Below are positions 19,080 through 28,083 of a stretch of 64,000 bases of DNA, in pieces. The first letter of the stretch is position 1; every line of letters begins with the position of its first letter. The stretch comes from Saprospiraceae bacterium (GTDB taxonomy: Bacteria > Bacteroidota > Bacteroidia > Chitinophagales > Saprospiraceae): the NCBI GenBank assembly GCA_020846655.1, contig JADLDL010000195.1:1-64000 (forward strand), given 5' to 3'. The notes under the pieces were generated by a model that saw only the letters and a program-made list of their open reading frames with translations, was not told the DNA's origin and ran no database searches. Position numbers and translations under genes: made by a program.

Positions 19080-22000
19080 GTGGTCTACCGATTCTTCCTA
19101 CTTGCCGGATGGTGCTTTTTATGTTCAACAGTTGCTGGTGCGGCGGTGCTGCCGCCTGGTTTTGCTGAAATAGCGCTGGCACAAAACCTGAACCCCACCG
19201 CCATGGCTGCGGCGCCCGACGGGCGGCTTTTCCTGGCGCAAAAAGACGGACGGGTGTTGATCCTGCATGCCGACGGCAGCTTGCACCAACAGCCGTTCCT
19301 GAGCCTTACCGTCGATAATTTCAACGAGCGCGGGCTGGAAGGCATCGCCCTGCACCCAAATTTTGAGCAGGAGCCCTGGGTGTACCTGTACTATACTGTG
19401 GCCGGGGCCGGCCACAACCGGGTCAGTCGGATACGGGCCAACGGCGACTTCGCGGTGCCGGGCAGCGAACAAATTCTGCTCGAATTAGCCCCTCTCGGCG
19501 GCAGTATCCACAACGGCGGTGCGATGGTGTTCGGCCCCGACGACAACCTGTACATCGGGGTGGGCGACGGCGCTGTTCCGGCTACTGCGCAAAACCTGAA
19601 TTCGGTGTTGGGCAAAATCCTGCGCATCGAGCCCGGCGGCGGTATCCCTGCCAGCAACCCTTTTTTCAACCAAACCGCCGGCATCAACCGGGCAATTTTT
19701 GCTTACGGTGCGCGCAATCCTTTCTCGATGAGTGTTGATCCGGCGTCCGGGCGCATCTTTTTTTGCGATGTGGGCAACGGCGCCTGGGAGGAAGTGAACG
19801 AACTGAAAGCCGGCAAAAACTATGGTTGGAGCCTGGTGGAAGGGCCACTCAACGGCCAGTCTGTGCCTGCCGACTACCAAGATCCCCTTTTCGCTTATCC
19901 GCACTCCGAAGGTTGCGCCATTGTGGGCGCTACCTTCGGTTTCCCCAACCATCCCTCGATCCCCTTGGCCTTGCAGGGCAAATTTCTTTTTGCCGATTAT
20001 TGCAAAGGTTGGATCAAAATGCTGGACCCGCAAACCGGCCAACTCAGCGGCACCTTCGCCACTGGCATCGATAGGCCGGTGAGCCTGCTGACCACTCCCT
20101 CCGGCGAACTGTATTATTTCGCCCGGGCCGGACTCGGCGGAGGCTCTCCCGGCGACAACACCGCCAGCAACGAGGGTACCCTGTGGAAAATATTCTGGAC
20201 CGGCGACGGCGCGCCCCTCATCACCGGGCAGCCGCAAACAACACTGGTTTCCGTTGGAGAAACCGCCTATTTTAGCACACAAGCCTTTGGACAGCAACCC
20301 CTGGCATACCAGTGGCTAAAAAACGGAAACCCTATCCCCGGGAGCAATAGTCCGGAACTGGTGCTCGAGAACACCATCTTGAGCGACAGTGGTGCCTTGT
20401 TGACCTGCCGGGTGAGCAACATTTGGGGTGCCGATACCAGCATGCCGGCTGTGTTGCGCGTCACCGCGAATATGCGCCCCGAGCCCACGATATTTTTCCC
20501 TTCGGCAAATGCTACGTACCGCTGTGGCGACACGCTTCATTTCGTTGGCCAGGCGTTTGACCCGGAAGAATCAGCCCTGCCACCTGCTAGTTTGAGTTGG
20601 CGCATCGATTTTTTCCATGCCGACCACACTCATCCGGCGATGCCGCCGGTGCAAGGTATTTCCGAAGGGCATTTTTATATCCCAACCATTGGCGAAACGG
20701 CTACGGACGTTTTTTTTCGGGTGTACCTGACCGCCGTCGACAAGGCGGGATTGAGCAAAACCACCTGGCGCGATGTGTTGCCGGAAACCGGCGCCTTCCA
20801 GGTGAACGGCCCGCCGGGAATGCCCATGAATGTGGATGGCCAGATCCGGCCCCTTCCCGCTACCGTGAACACCGTGCTGAATATCGAAAGGCATTTGCAG
20901 GCCACGGTATATTATCAATCCGGCGACACCAGTTGGTATTTCCGGCAGTGGTCCAACGGCCAAATCGATCCGGTGCTTACTTTTCAGGCCAGCGCCGCGC
21001 CACAAACCTGGACGGCGGAATACGACGTGTTTGTGTTGGGAAAAGGGCAGGGACTTCGCGGGGCGTACTTTTTTGATCCGGAAGCCCAGTTCGACGGGGC
21101 GCCGGTACTGGTACGCACCGATACGATTATTAATTTTGACTGGGCCAATGGCTCGCCGGCGCCCGATCTACTGCCGGTCGACTATTTTACGGTGCGCTGG
21201 ACCGGCAATGTACAGCCGGTGTTTGGCGAAACGTACACCTTCAGTGTGAGCAGCGACGATGGTTGCCGGCTTTGGGTAGGCGATTCTCTGCTCATCGACA
21301 AATGGGTGCCGCAGGCCGACACCGAACATGCCGGCAGTATCACCTTGCAGGGCAACCAACAATACCCGATCCGCCTGGAGTACCTGGAAATTGGCGGTGG
21401 CGCCAGCGTAAAATTATTTTGGAACAGCGCGCGGCAGCCCAAAGAAATTATTCCGCGGCGGCAATTGTACCTGCCCGATAGCAGCCATACCGCTACCATT
21501 CGCGGCGTTGCCGGTATCGACCAAAACCTGAACGGCATCTGGAACCCGAATGAAACAACCTTGCCGGGCGTACGGGTTTCCTTGTTTGCCGCTGGCAACG
21601 ACTCCCTCCTCGCCACGCAACAAACCCTGGCCAATGGCCGCTACGATTTTGCTCAACTCGGTTCGGGGGCATATTACCTGCTTTTTGAGCCATCCAATAC
21701 AGCCGGCGGACTAACGCCGGTCGAAAACATCGGCAACAACGGCCAAACAGCCATTTTTCAATTGGCTTCGGGAGAAATAAAAACGCTCAACGCTGCGTGG
21801 GTCATTGCACAATCGGCCTTGTATGGCACCGTCTGGCTGGACGCCAACGGCAACCAGCAGCGCGAAGGCAATGAACCGGGGATTGAGGATGTCATTGCGC
21901 TGTTGTACCAGTCCGACTCTGTTTTTGTCGGCGCCACAGCAACCAACCTCCATGGCGGCTATCTGTTTCCGCTGGTCGAGCCCGGCAACTATTTTCTGTT

Positions 22001-22421
22001 GTTTTCTGCGCCCTTGACGCCAGTGCCACTGGTGCCGGGCCATGGCCTGAATGCATTGGGCCAGACGCAGGATTTCAGCCTGGCGCTTGGGCAGAGCCGA
22101 GAGTTGGTAGTGGCGTTCCGGCCGGAAGGCGTGCTGGGAGCCGGCGAGGCTGGGGGCAACGCGCAACAGTTGGCGTTGTCGCTGTGGCCCAATCCGGTTC
22201 GGGATGTCCTCCAGATCCGCGTGGAAACAGCCATACAGCAGGAAATGGTAGTGGAACTGTACAACATGGCCGGCCAGCGGGTAGTTGAGCAGGCAGTATC
22301 CCTGGAGCCGGGTTTACAGCACTGGGCCATTTCGGTGCAGGAGCAAAAAGCCGGCATGTATGTGTTGGTGGCCCGAACGGGGCGAGGCGTTTGGCAGCGG
22401 CGTTGGGTGAAAGCGGAGTAA
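19080..22421 (+). CDS. Large secreted sugar-dehydrogenase-like multidomain protein with T9SS sorting domain
   Basis: An 1113-aa protein starting at GTG 19080 with a signal peptide (VYRFFLLAGWCFLCSTVAGA). Domains in order: glucose/sorbosone dehydrogenase-like propeller at about 25-370 (GIALHPNFEQEPWVYLYYT; YGARNPFSMSVDPASGRIF), Ig-like at about 380-465, and PA14 at about 650-790 (TYTFSVSSDDGCRLWVGDSLLIDKW). Two SdrD-B-like repeats at about 795-1000 and a type IX sorting tail at about 1030-1113 (LSLWPNPVRDVLQI) follow. It is therefore exported by T9SS to the cell surface. It follows the GT2 gene by 39 nt and is probably co-transcribed. A sugar-oxidising or sugar-binding role is inferred. Confidence 0.82.
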   Translation: MVYRFFLLAGWCFLCSTVAGAAVLPPGFAEIALAQNLNPTAMAAAPDGRLFLAQKDGRVLILHADGSLHQQPFLSLTVDNFNERGLEGIALHPNFEQEPWVYLYYTVAGAGHNRVSRIRANGDFAVPGSEQILLELAPLGGSIHNGGAMVFGPDDNLYIGVGDGAVPATAQNLNSVLGKILRIEPGGGIPASNPFFNQTAGINRAIFAYGARNPFSMSVDPASGRIFFCDVGNGAWEEVNELKAGKNYGWSLVEGPLNGQSVPADYQDPLFAYPHSEGCAIVGATFGFPNHPSIPLALQGKFLFADYCKGWIKMLDPQTGQLSGTFATGIDRPVSLLTTPSGELYYFARAGLGGGSPGDNTASNEGTLWKIFWTGDGAPLITGQPQTTLVSVGETAYFSTQAFGQQPLAYQWLKNGNPIPGSNSPELVLENTILSDSGALLTCRVSNIWGADTSMPAVLRVTANMRPEPTIFFPSANATYRCGDTLHFVGQAFDPEESALPPASLSWRIDFFHADHTHPAMPPVQGISEGHFYIPTIGETATDVFFRVYLTAVDKAGLSKTTWRDVLPETGAFQVNGPPGMPMNVDGQIRPLPATVNTVLNIERHLQATVYYQSGDTSWYFRQWSNGQIDPVLTFQASAAPQTWTAEYDVFVLGKGQGLRGAYFFDPEAQFDGAPVLVRTDTIINFDWANGSPAPDLLPVDYFTVRWTGNVQPVFGETYTFSVSSDDGCRLWVGDSLLIDKWVPQADTEHAGSITLQGNQQYPIRLEYLEIGGGASVKLFWNSARQPKEIIPRRQLYLPDSSHTATIRGVAGIDQNLNGIWNPNETTLPGVRVSLFAAGNDSLLATQQTLANGRYDFAQLGSGAYYLLFEPSNTAGGLTPVENIGNNGQTAIFQLASGEIKTLNAAWVIAQSALYGTVWLDANGNQQREGNEPGIEDVIALLYQSDSVFVGATATNLHGGYLFPLVEPGNYFLLFSAPLTPVPLVPGHGLNALGQTQDFSLALGQSRELVVAFRPEGVLGAGEAGGNAQQLALSLWPNPVRDVLQIRVETAIQQEMVVELYNMAGQRVVEQAVSLEPGLQHWAISVQEQKAGMYVLVARTGRGVWQRRWVKAE

Positions 22422-22423
22422 GG

Positions 22424-23191
22424 TTATTCCTCCGCTTTCACCCGGTAGGTACCGTTTTTCAGGCGTTTTTCGGCGAACGCAAAATACTCCGGCACAATCT
22501 CAAAGCCGAGGTATTGGCGGCCCTCCAATTGGCTGACCACGGCCACCTGGCCTGAGCCGAGAAAGGGGTCCAGCACCACATCTCCGGGCTGGCTGCTGTA
22601 GGCGAGTATTTTGCGAATGATTTCTGCGGGCAGTTTGGTAGGGGTTTTCACATCGCCGGTCCAGTACTCCCGGGGAATCTGCCAGACGTCTTCTTTGTCT
22701 TTGTAATGCGCACTACCGCCGGCTTCGTGGCGTTCGTCTTTGTCAAAACGGGCATAGGGGAAAAACTTCCGCTTTTTTTCGTCGAGGCTGGCAAAGAGGA
22801 TGTGGTAGTGCGAGGTGACGTATTTTCGGGTGGTGACCAAGCCGAACTGGTATTTCCAGACCAGGTGGTTGACCAGGTTAAAATCCAGTTCATCGAGGGC
22901 GATCAGCAGATCTTTCAGGTAATTCCAGCCGGAAAAAATGTACAAACTCCCTTCCGGTTTCAGTACGCGCTGCACTTCCGCGAGCCAGGCGCGGGTAAAT
23001 TCCAGGTAATCGGCGCCTTTGATTTCGGTATACCCTTCCAGCACCCGGCTGCCTTTGCGGTTGTAATTGCCGCGTTTGGCCTGAAACTCGATGCCGAAGG
23101 GCGGGTCCGTGATGACCAAATCCACACTTTTGTCCGCCACATGGCGGGCCATTCCGGTGATACAATCCTCGTTAAAAATCTGATTGGGCAT
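22424..23191 (-). CDS. Orphan DNA methyltransferase, beta-class (N6-adenine or N4-cytosine)
   Basis: A 255-aa protein from the ATG at 23191 (a GTG two codons upstream is also possible). Motif IV (ITDPPFGIEF, about 29-38) comes before the SAM-binding motif I (DPFLGSGQVAV, about 216-226), the beta-class order. DPPF favours adenine-N6. No restriction endonuclease or specificity subunit is adjacent, so it is an orphan; target site and role, epigenetic or defensive, are unknown. Its stop lies 2 nt from the stop of the convergent T9SS protein gene. Confidence 0.88.
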   Translation of the reverse strand: MPNQIFNEDCITGMARHVADKSVDLVITDPPFGIEFQAKRGNYNRKGSRVLEGYTEIKGADYLEFTRAWLAEVQRVLKPEGSLYIFSGWNYLKDLLIALDELDFNLVNHLVWKYQFGLVTTRKYVTSHYHILFASLDEKKRKFFPYARFDKDERHEAGGSAHYKDKEDVWQIPREYWTGDVKTPTKLPAEIIRKILAYSSQPGDVVLDPFLGSGQVAVVSQLEGRQYLGFEIVPEYFAFAEKRLKNGTYRVKAEE

Positions 23192-23259
23192 TCGCACAAG
23201 TTATATCGGGCGAAAAACGGGATTTTTTTCCGGACTTGTGCAGAAAGTTGAGCATTCAC

Positions 23260-23598
23260 TTACAGGGTCCACTTCCGGCCTTTCTTTTCGAGGTATTCGG
23301 TTTGGTGATTGCCAATGAGGATTTTGTATTTGCCGGAGGGCAAATTGGTGATGCCGATGGACCAATCTTTCAATTTGGAGCAAAATGTTTTTTGCAACAC
23401 CACCTCGCCGGAATCATTGATCAGTTGGACCGGAATTTCAGAAACCGGTTTTTCATCCGGCATGAGCCAGATATGTTCCTGGGTGACCACGACTTCCACA
23501 TACGGGTATTCGGGGTCCGGGTTGCTCAGGTTTTGAGCCCAATGCATGGAATTGACTCCCAGCAATAAAGCCAGCGTAAAAACAATTTTCGTAATCAT
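23260..23598 (-). CDS. Small secreted protein resembling a stand-alone T9SS sorting domain
   Basis: 112 aa with a signal peptide (MITKIVFTLALLLGV, cleavage near HWAQ). The remaining 90 residues look like the beta-sandwich of the Por secretion tail: VQLINDSGEVVLQKTF, then ITNLPSGKYKILIG, ending in a lysine-rich strand. No cargo domain precedes it. Its function is unknown; it may be a single-domain surface protein of the same fold rather than a true sorting signal. Confidence 0.55.
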   Translation of the reverse strand: MITKIVFTLALLLGVNSMHWAQNLSNPDPEYPYVEVVVTQEHIWLMPDEKPVSEIPVQLINDSGEVVLQKTFCSKLKDWSIGITNLPSGKYKILIGNHQTEYLEKKGRKWTL

Positions 23599-23792
23599 AG
23601 CGCTTATAGTTTAGTTGTCCAATGGACACACAGTAGATCGATGGAGTTGCAAGGCAGCCGGATTAATTCGATGAACAACCCAATTTTCCCGGCCAGCGGC
23701 GGTAGGGGGAATTACTCGCCGCTATAGTCCGTTTTTTATGGAAAAAACTCCATTTTCGCCGTTCATAACTATCGTCTGTCCCTTTTCGTTCC

Positions 23793-25682
23793 ATGGCTAA
23801 ACTATCCATCTTCCTTTCGCTGGCCTTGTTGCCACTCTTGCTGTTTGCTCAATCCGACAACGAAGACGCTGCCTATATCCGGGCGCACTACGACAAACGG
23901 GAAGTGCTGATTCCCATGCGCGACGGGGCGCAATTGTTTACCTCCATTTACACGCCCAAGGACCGAACAAAGACCTATCCGATCCTGCTCAAACGCACGC
24001 CCTATTCCTGCGCGCCGTATGGAGTGGATGCCTTCGTCCAGTCCTTTCAAAACATGAACCTGGCCCGACTGGGCTATATTTTTGTTTTCCAGGACGTGCG
24101 GGGGCGGTATATGAGCGAAGGAGAGTTTGTGGATGTGCGGCCGTTCAACCCGGCCAAAAAATCGGCCGGCGATGTGGACGAGGCCAGCGACACCTACGAC
24201 ACGGTGGACTGGCTGATCGGCCAGGCGAGCGGTAACAATGGCCGGGTGGGTGTTTACGGGATTTCCTACCCGGGTTTTTATGCCACCATGACCCTTTTGG
24301 CCGGGCATCCAGCCATCAAAGCCGTTTCGCCGCAAGCGCCGGTTACAGATTGGTTTATCGGCGATGATTTCCACCACAACGGCGCTTTTATGTTGATGGA
24401 CGCCTTCGGATTCTATTCCGGGTTTGGAAAACCCCGCCCACAGCCTACCACAGCGGGCTCGCCGGGTTTTTCCGATTGGGGCACCCAGGACAATTATGCT
24501 TTCTACCTGAAGGCCGGGGCGCTGCGGAACTACAACCAAAAGTACCTGCACAACGGCATACCCTTTTGGAACGATCTCATGGCACACCCCGATATGGACG
24601 CCTGGTGGCAGGCCCGCAACCCGCGGCCACACCTCAACAACATCCAGCCGGCCGTACTGACGGTCGGCGGCTTGTTTGACGCGGAAGATTGTTTTGGGGC
24701 CTGGAATGTGTACAAGGCCATCGAGCGGCAAAATCCGGCCACCTGCAGCAACCGGATCGTGATGGGCCCCTGGAGCCACGGCGCCTGGGGGCGCGATAGT
24801 GGCACCCGGCTGGGCAATGTGGCATTCGGGCAAGCGACGTCGGAGTATTTTCAAAAAAATATCGAACTGCCGTTCTTCGAATTTTACCTCAAAGACGCCG
24901 GCGCCCTCAAGCTCTCCGATGCCAGTGTTTTTGAAACCGGCAGCAACCGCTGGACACAATACGACCGCTGGCCGCCCCGCAACACGGAAGCCCGAACTTT
25001 CAGGTTTCAGGCCAATGGCCTGTTGGCAGAACGCTCTGTGACCGATGCCAAGGCCGCCGATACCTACCGCAGTGATCCGGCCAAACCCGTGCCCTATACC
25101 GAAGACGTGCACCTCGGGCGCACCCGCGAGTACATGACTGACGACCAGCGCTTTGCCGCCCGCCGCCCCGACGTGCTGGTGTATGAAACACCAGTGCTGA
25201 GCGCGGCTCTAACCGTGACCGGCCCGCTGGAAGCCCAACTCTGGGTTAGTATCGACGACCGCGGCGCGGCTGGCCCTCAAGCCCTGCTGGACGCGGATTT
25301 TGTGGTGAAACTCATCGATGTCTGGCCCGACACCCTGAGCGGCAAGGAAAATTCGGTGCCCCGCAGCGGGTACCAAATGCTGGTGCGCGGCGAGATTTTC
25401 CGGGGGCGCTACCGCAATAGTTTTGAAAAACCGGAGGGCTTCCGGCGCGGAGAAATTTACCCGGTCCGGTTTGAACTGCCGGATATCGCCCACACCTTTT
25501 TGCCCGGGCATAAAATGATGGTGCAGGTTCAAAGTTCCTGGTTTCCGCTGGCAGACCGCAATCCGCAACAGTTTGTAAACATCTATCAGGCTGGCGATGA
25601 GGCTTTTATTCCGGTCGACATCAGCCTCTGGCGCGATGCCGCGCACCCTTCGGGGCTGGTGTTGCCGGTGCTGAAGCCCTGA
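23793..25682 (+). CDS. CocE/NonD-type alpha/beta hydrolase (X-Pro dipeptidyl-peptidase S15 family)
   Basis: 629 aa with a signal peptide ending near LLFAQ. The N-terminal alpha/beta-hydrolase half has the nucleophile elbow GISYPG (Ser about residue 156) and the upstream phrase QDVRGRYMSEGEF typical of the CocE family. The C-terminal third is the jelly-roll domain of the S15/CocE fold. Family members hydrolyse alpha-amino-acid esters, beta-lactam side-chain amides or glutaryl groups, and many Bacteroidota copies are periplasmic. The substrate is not predictable here. Confidence 0.88.
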   Translation: MAKLSIFLSLALLPLLLFAQSDNEDAAYIRAHYDKREVLIPMRDGAQLFTSIYTPKDRTKTYPILLKRTPYSCAPYGVDAFVQSFQNMNLARLGYIFVFQDVRGRYMSEGEFVDVRPFNPAKKSAGDVDEASDTYDTVDWLIGQASGNNGRVGVYGISYPGFYATMTLLAGHPAIKAVSPQAPVTDWFIGDDFHHNGAFMLMDAFGFYSGFGKPRPQPTTAGSPGFSDWGTQDNYAFYLKAGALRNYNQKYLHNGIPFWNDLMAHPDMDAWWQARNPRPHLNNIQPAVLTVGGLFDAEDCFGAWNVYKAIERQNPATCSNRIVMGPWSHGAWGRDSGTRLGNVAFGQATSEYFQKNIELPFFEFYLKDAGALKLSDASVFETGSNRWTQYDRWPPRNTEARTFRFQANGLLAERSVTDAKAADTYRSDPAKPVPYTEDVHLGRTREYMTDDQRFAARRPDVLVYETPVLSAALTVTGPLEAQLWVSIDDRGAAGPQALLDADFVVKLIDVWPDTLSGKENSVPRSGYQMLVRGEIFRGRYRNSFEKPEGFRRGEIYPVRFELPDIAHTFLPGHKMMVQVQSSWFPLADRNPQQFVNIYQAGDEAFIPVDISLWRDAAHPSGLVLPVLKP

Positions 25683-25717
25683 ACCGGCAGCGTAGAAAAG
25701 CGATTGGCCGCCGGGCT

Positions 25718-25746
25718 TTGACTTGGCGGTGTTCTGTGTACTTTTG
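25718..25746 (+). promoter_or_regulatory. Consensus promoter of the PBP-pLGIC fusion gene
   Basis: TTG at 25718-25720, an 18-nt spacer and TACTTTTG at 25739-25746 are an excellent Bacteroidota promoter match. The ATG is at 25770, so the gene has its own start point rather than depending on the hydrolase upstream. Confidence 0.65.
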
Positions 25747-25769
25747 GCTTCCCGCTCACGAGCATTTCG

Positions 25770-27914
25770 ATGCCTAATCAACGAATGATGAACCGCCTTT
25801 CCTCCCTTTGCCGAAGCCTGCCGTTTGGGCTGCTGTTGCTGCTGTGCCTTACGACCTGCACCGGCCGGCAACGCCCGTTGCGCTATGTGGCGTTTATCGG
25901 GTTTGACCTGAACAATGAAAAAGCATCGGCCAGCCGCAACTGGTCCGAACAACTGCACGCCTCCATGCTCAGGGAGTACCTGAGCGAACTCAACCGGGGG
26001 CCTTTTGGCGTACGGCTCGATACCTTATTGTTCGATTGTCCGTTTGTGGAAGACAGCAACCGGATTCGGGCCATTTATCAAAAAATACAAGCCAATCCGG
26101 ACATCCTGCTGGTCGTAGACAACACCTGGGGCAAACACCTCAAGCATGCTCAGCCCCTGATCCGGGACCAAAAAATCCCGGTCATTGCTCTGAATGCCGA
26201 CCAAAACAACCTGGATTTTGCCGGCAACGCCTTGTTTCTAAGCCCCAATGACCCGCAGCCCATGTACATGGTGCGATTTATCAAAGAAGCCCTGAAGGTG
26301 CGTTCGGTGGGGTACATCACGGAATACGACTACAAACCGCACCGGATTTTCACGGCCCTGCTCGATTCCAATCAGGTTGAATACCACACCCTGGCGTCGA
26401 TGTCGCAAGAGTCGTACCGGGGCAGCAACCAGGTGCCCTCTGCCGATTCGCTGCGGCTGGTGCGCAGCCTGGACCATCAACTGCGGAACAGCCCCGACTC
26501 GGTGATTCTGCTGAACACACACGCCGGATATGCCGGGATTGTGTTGCGGTATTTGAAAGATTCGGATCTGCCGGGCAAGGTGCTGATCGGCTTTTTGTCG
26601 AGCACCAACCTGAAGCCCGAGGAGCTGGAAACCCTGACCCGGAAAGGGCATACCCTCATTTACCTGGAAAGCGAAAACGAAACCCTGCCCCTGGAGTTGT
26701 ATCGCAACCAGCAGGCTTTCCGGAAAAAATTTCCGGCGCAGTATTTTTCACATAAAAACACGGAAGCCTACTTGTGGCGTTGCTTCGATCTGGCCAATAT
26801 TTTGGGGAATGCGCTGCGAAGCGGCGTGCAGGACCGGGCAGGCCTGTCTGCTTATTTTGGCAACTTGCGGCAAGGAAAAATCGCCGAACACAACCAGCTG
26901 TACCAGTTCGACGACAAACTGATTATGACCAAAACACCGACCTTCAGCCAGGTGAGCAACGGCAAGTGGCGGAGTTGTCCGGTACAGATCAACAGCCTCG
27001 GCAAGGCGGTGCCCAACCTGCGCGTGGGCCTGGACATCATCGACATCAACGAGATCGACGTGCGCAACAACTCCTTCTCCTGCAACCTGTTGTATTGGGT
27101 CATTGCCGATTCGAGTTATATCGACAAGGAAAAATACATTGGCTTCGACAACATGAGCACCAACGAAGCCGAACGCGAGGAAGTGGCGACCCGGCAGGAA
27201 GACAATTTTACGGTCAAGATTTACCGCGTGAGCGGCAAATTTTATTCGAACTACGAAACCTTCGATTTTCCGTTTGACCGGCACCAGATCACCATTCCCA
27301 TCTCGGCGCTCAGTACCAGCGACGAGATGAAAATCAGTTTTGATTTCAGCCGCCTACTGGGCAAAACCCGGAAGGATTCGTTTAAATTCATCGACTGGGC
27401 GACGAACGATTATTTCGTCACCATCGACAACCAACTGACCAGCCGGCTGGGTTCGCTGGATAAAATATCGCCCGAATCGGCCGATGCCGTCAAGTTTTTG
27501 GAAAAATACAAGATCCTGAACGTGCGGTTGGAGGTAAGCCGCCGGCCCTGGGGCGCGATCACGCTGATAATTCTGCCGTTTATGATGTTCAGCATCCTGC
27601 CCATTTTCATGTTGTTTTTCCACAAAGCCAGTTTTGGGGAGATCGGCGAAATGATCATCACCTCCTTCCTCGCAGCGGTGGCCTACTCCATCAACCTGAC
27701 CCAACTCTCCCCGACCACCGACTCCATGAACCGGGCCTACCTGTTCCTGCTGCTCACCCTGGGGGTCAATTTCCTGTGTTTCCTGTACGTCACCTACTCC
27801 GACCGCGAGTTTTCTGCCTTGAAGGAGCGCATGATGCAAACCGTGCGCATCTATGTGCCCTATGTCATCCTGATGTTGTACATCATTTTGACCTATTTTA
27901 TTTTCAAATTTTGA
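25770..27914 (+). CDS. Pentameric ligand-gated ion channel fused to an N-terminal class I periplasmic-binding-protein domain
   Basis: 714 aa. An N-terminal signal (about 9-31) is followed by a type I periplasmic-binding-like domain at about 38-390 (RYVAFIGFDLNNE; DILLVVDNTWGKHL; VRSVGYITEYDY). A Cys-loop-receptor extracellular domain comes next at about 415-590: VGLDIIDINEIDVRNNSFSC at 419-438, and FPFDRHQITI with the invariant FPFD at 500-503, lacking the flanking cysteines as in bacterial homologues. Four membrane helices follow: M1 about 594-617 with the conserved proline in IILPF, M2 about 628-648, M3 about 655-676, and M4 about 693-713 at the extreme C-terminus. The channel fold is clear. 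Ligand, ion selectivity and physiological role are unknown; glutamates 624 and 627 at the inner mouth of M2 hint at cation conduction. The start could also be one of the methionines at residues 6-7. Confidence 0.82.
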   Translation: MPNQRMMNRLSSLCRSLPFGLLLLLCLTTCTGRQRPLRYVAFIGFDLNNEKASASRNWSEQLHASMLREYLSELNRGPFGVRLDTLLFDCPFVEDSNRIRAIYQKIQANPDILLVVDNTWGKHLKHAQPLIRDQKIPVIALNADQNNLDFAGNALFLSPNDPQPMYMVRFIKEALKVRSVGYITEYDYKPHRIFTALLDSNQVEYHTLASMSQESYRGSNQVPSADSLRLVRSLDHQLRNSPDSVILLNTHAGYAGIVLRYLKDSDLPGKVLIGFLSSTNLKPEELETLTRKGHTLIYLESENETLPLELYRNQQAFRKKFPAQYFSHKNTEAYLWRCFDLANILGNALRSGVQDRAGLSAYFGNLRQGKIAEHNQLYQFDDKLIMTKTPTFSQVSNGKWRSCPVQINSLGKAVPNLRVGLDIIDINEIDVRNNSFSCNLLYWVIADSSYIDKEKYIGFDNMSTNEAEREEVATRQEDNFTVKIYRVSGKFYSNYETFDFPFDRHQITIPISALSTSDEMKISFDFSRLLGKTRKDSFKFIDWATNDYFVTIDNQLTSRLGSLDKISPESADAVKFLEKYKILNVRLEVSRRPWGAITLIILPFMMFSILPIFMLFFHKASFGEIGEMIITSFLAAVAYSINLTQLSPTTDSMNRAYLFLLLTLGVNFLCFLYVTYSDREFSALKERMMQTVRIYVPYVILMLYIILTYFIFKF

Positions 27915-27947
27915 GGCTGCCCGGTATCCGTTTTCCGGCGATATTTG

Positions 27948-27997
27948 TTTGGTAAAAGGAAGGAAGGCCCTTGATTTGAAACCTGACTTTTACCAAA
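27948..27997 (+). terminator. Inverted repeat downstream of the channel gene, possible terminator
   Basis: TTTGGTAAAAG (27948-27958) and CTTTTACCAAA (27987-27997) are perfect 11-nt arms around a 28-nt loop, 33 nt after the stop. The long loop and weak following T-run make its role uncertain. Confidence 0.35.
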
Positions 27998-28083
27998 AAT
28001 AGATTTTCTGACGAGGCAGAGGAACCTGATATTTGGGCGCAGCCCCAGAAGCCGGCTTGTCTCATGCCAAAATTCTACTCGCT

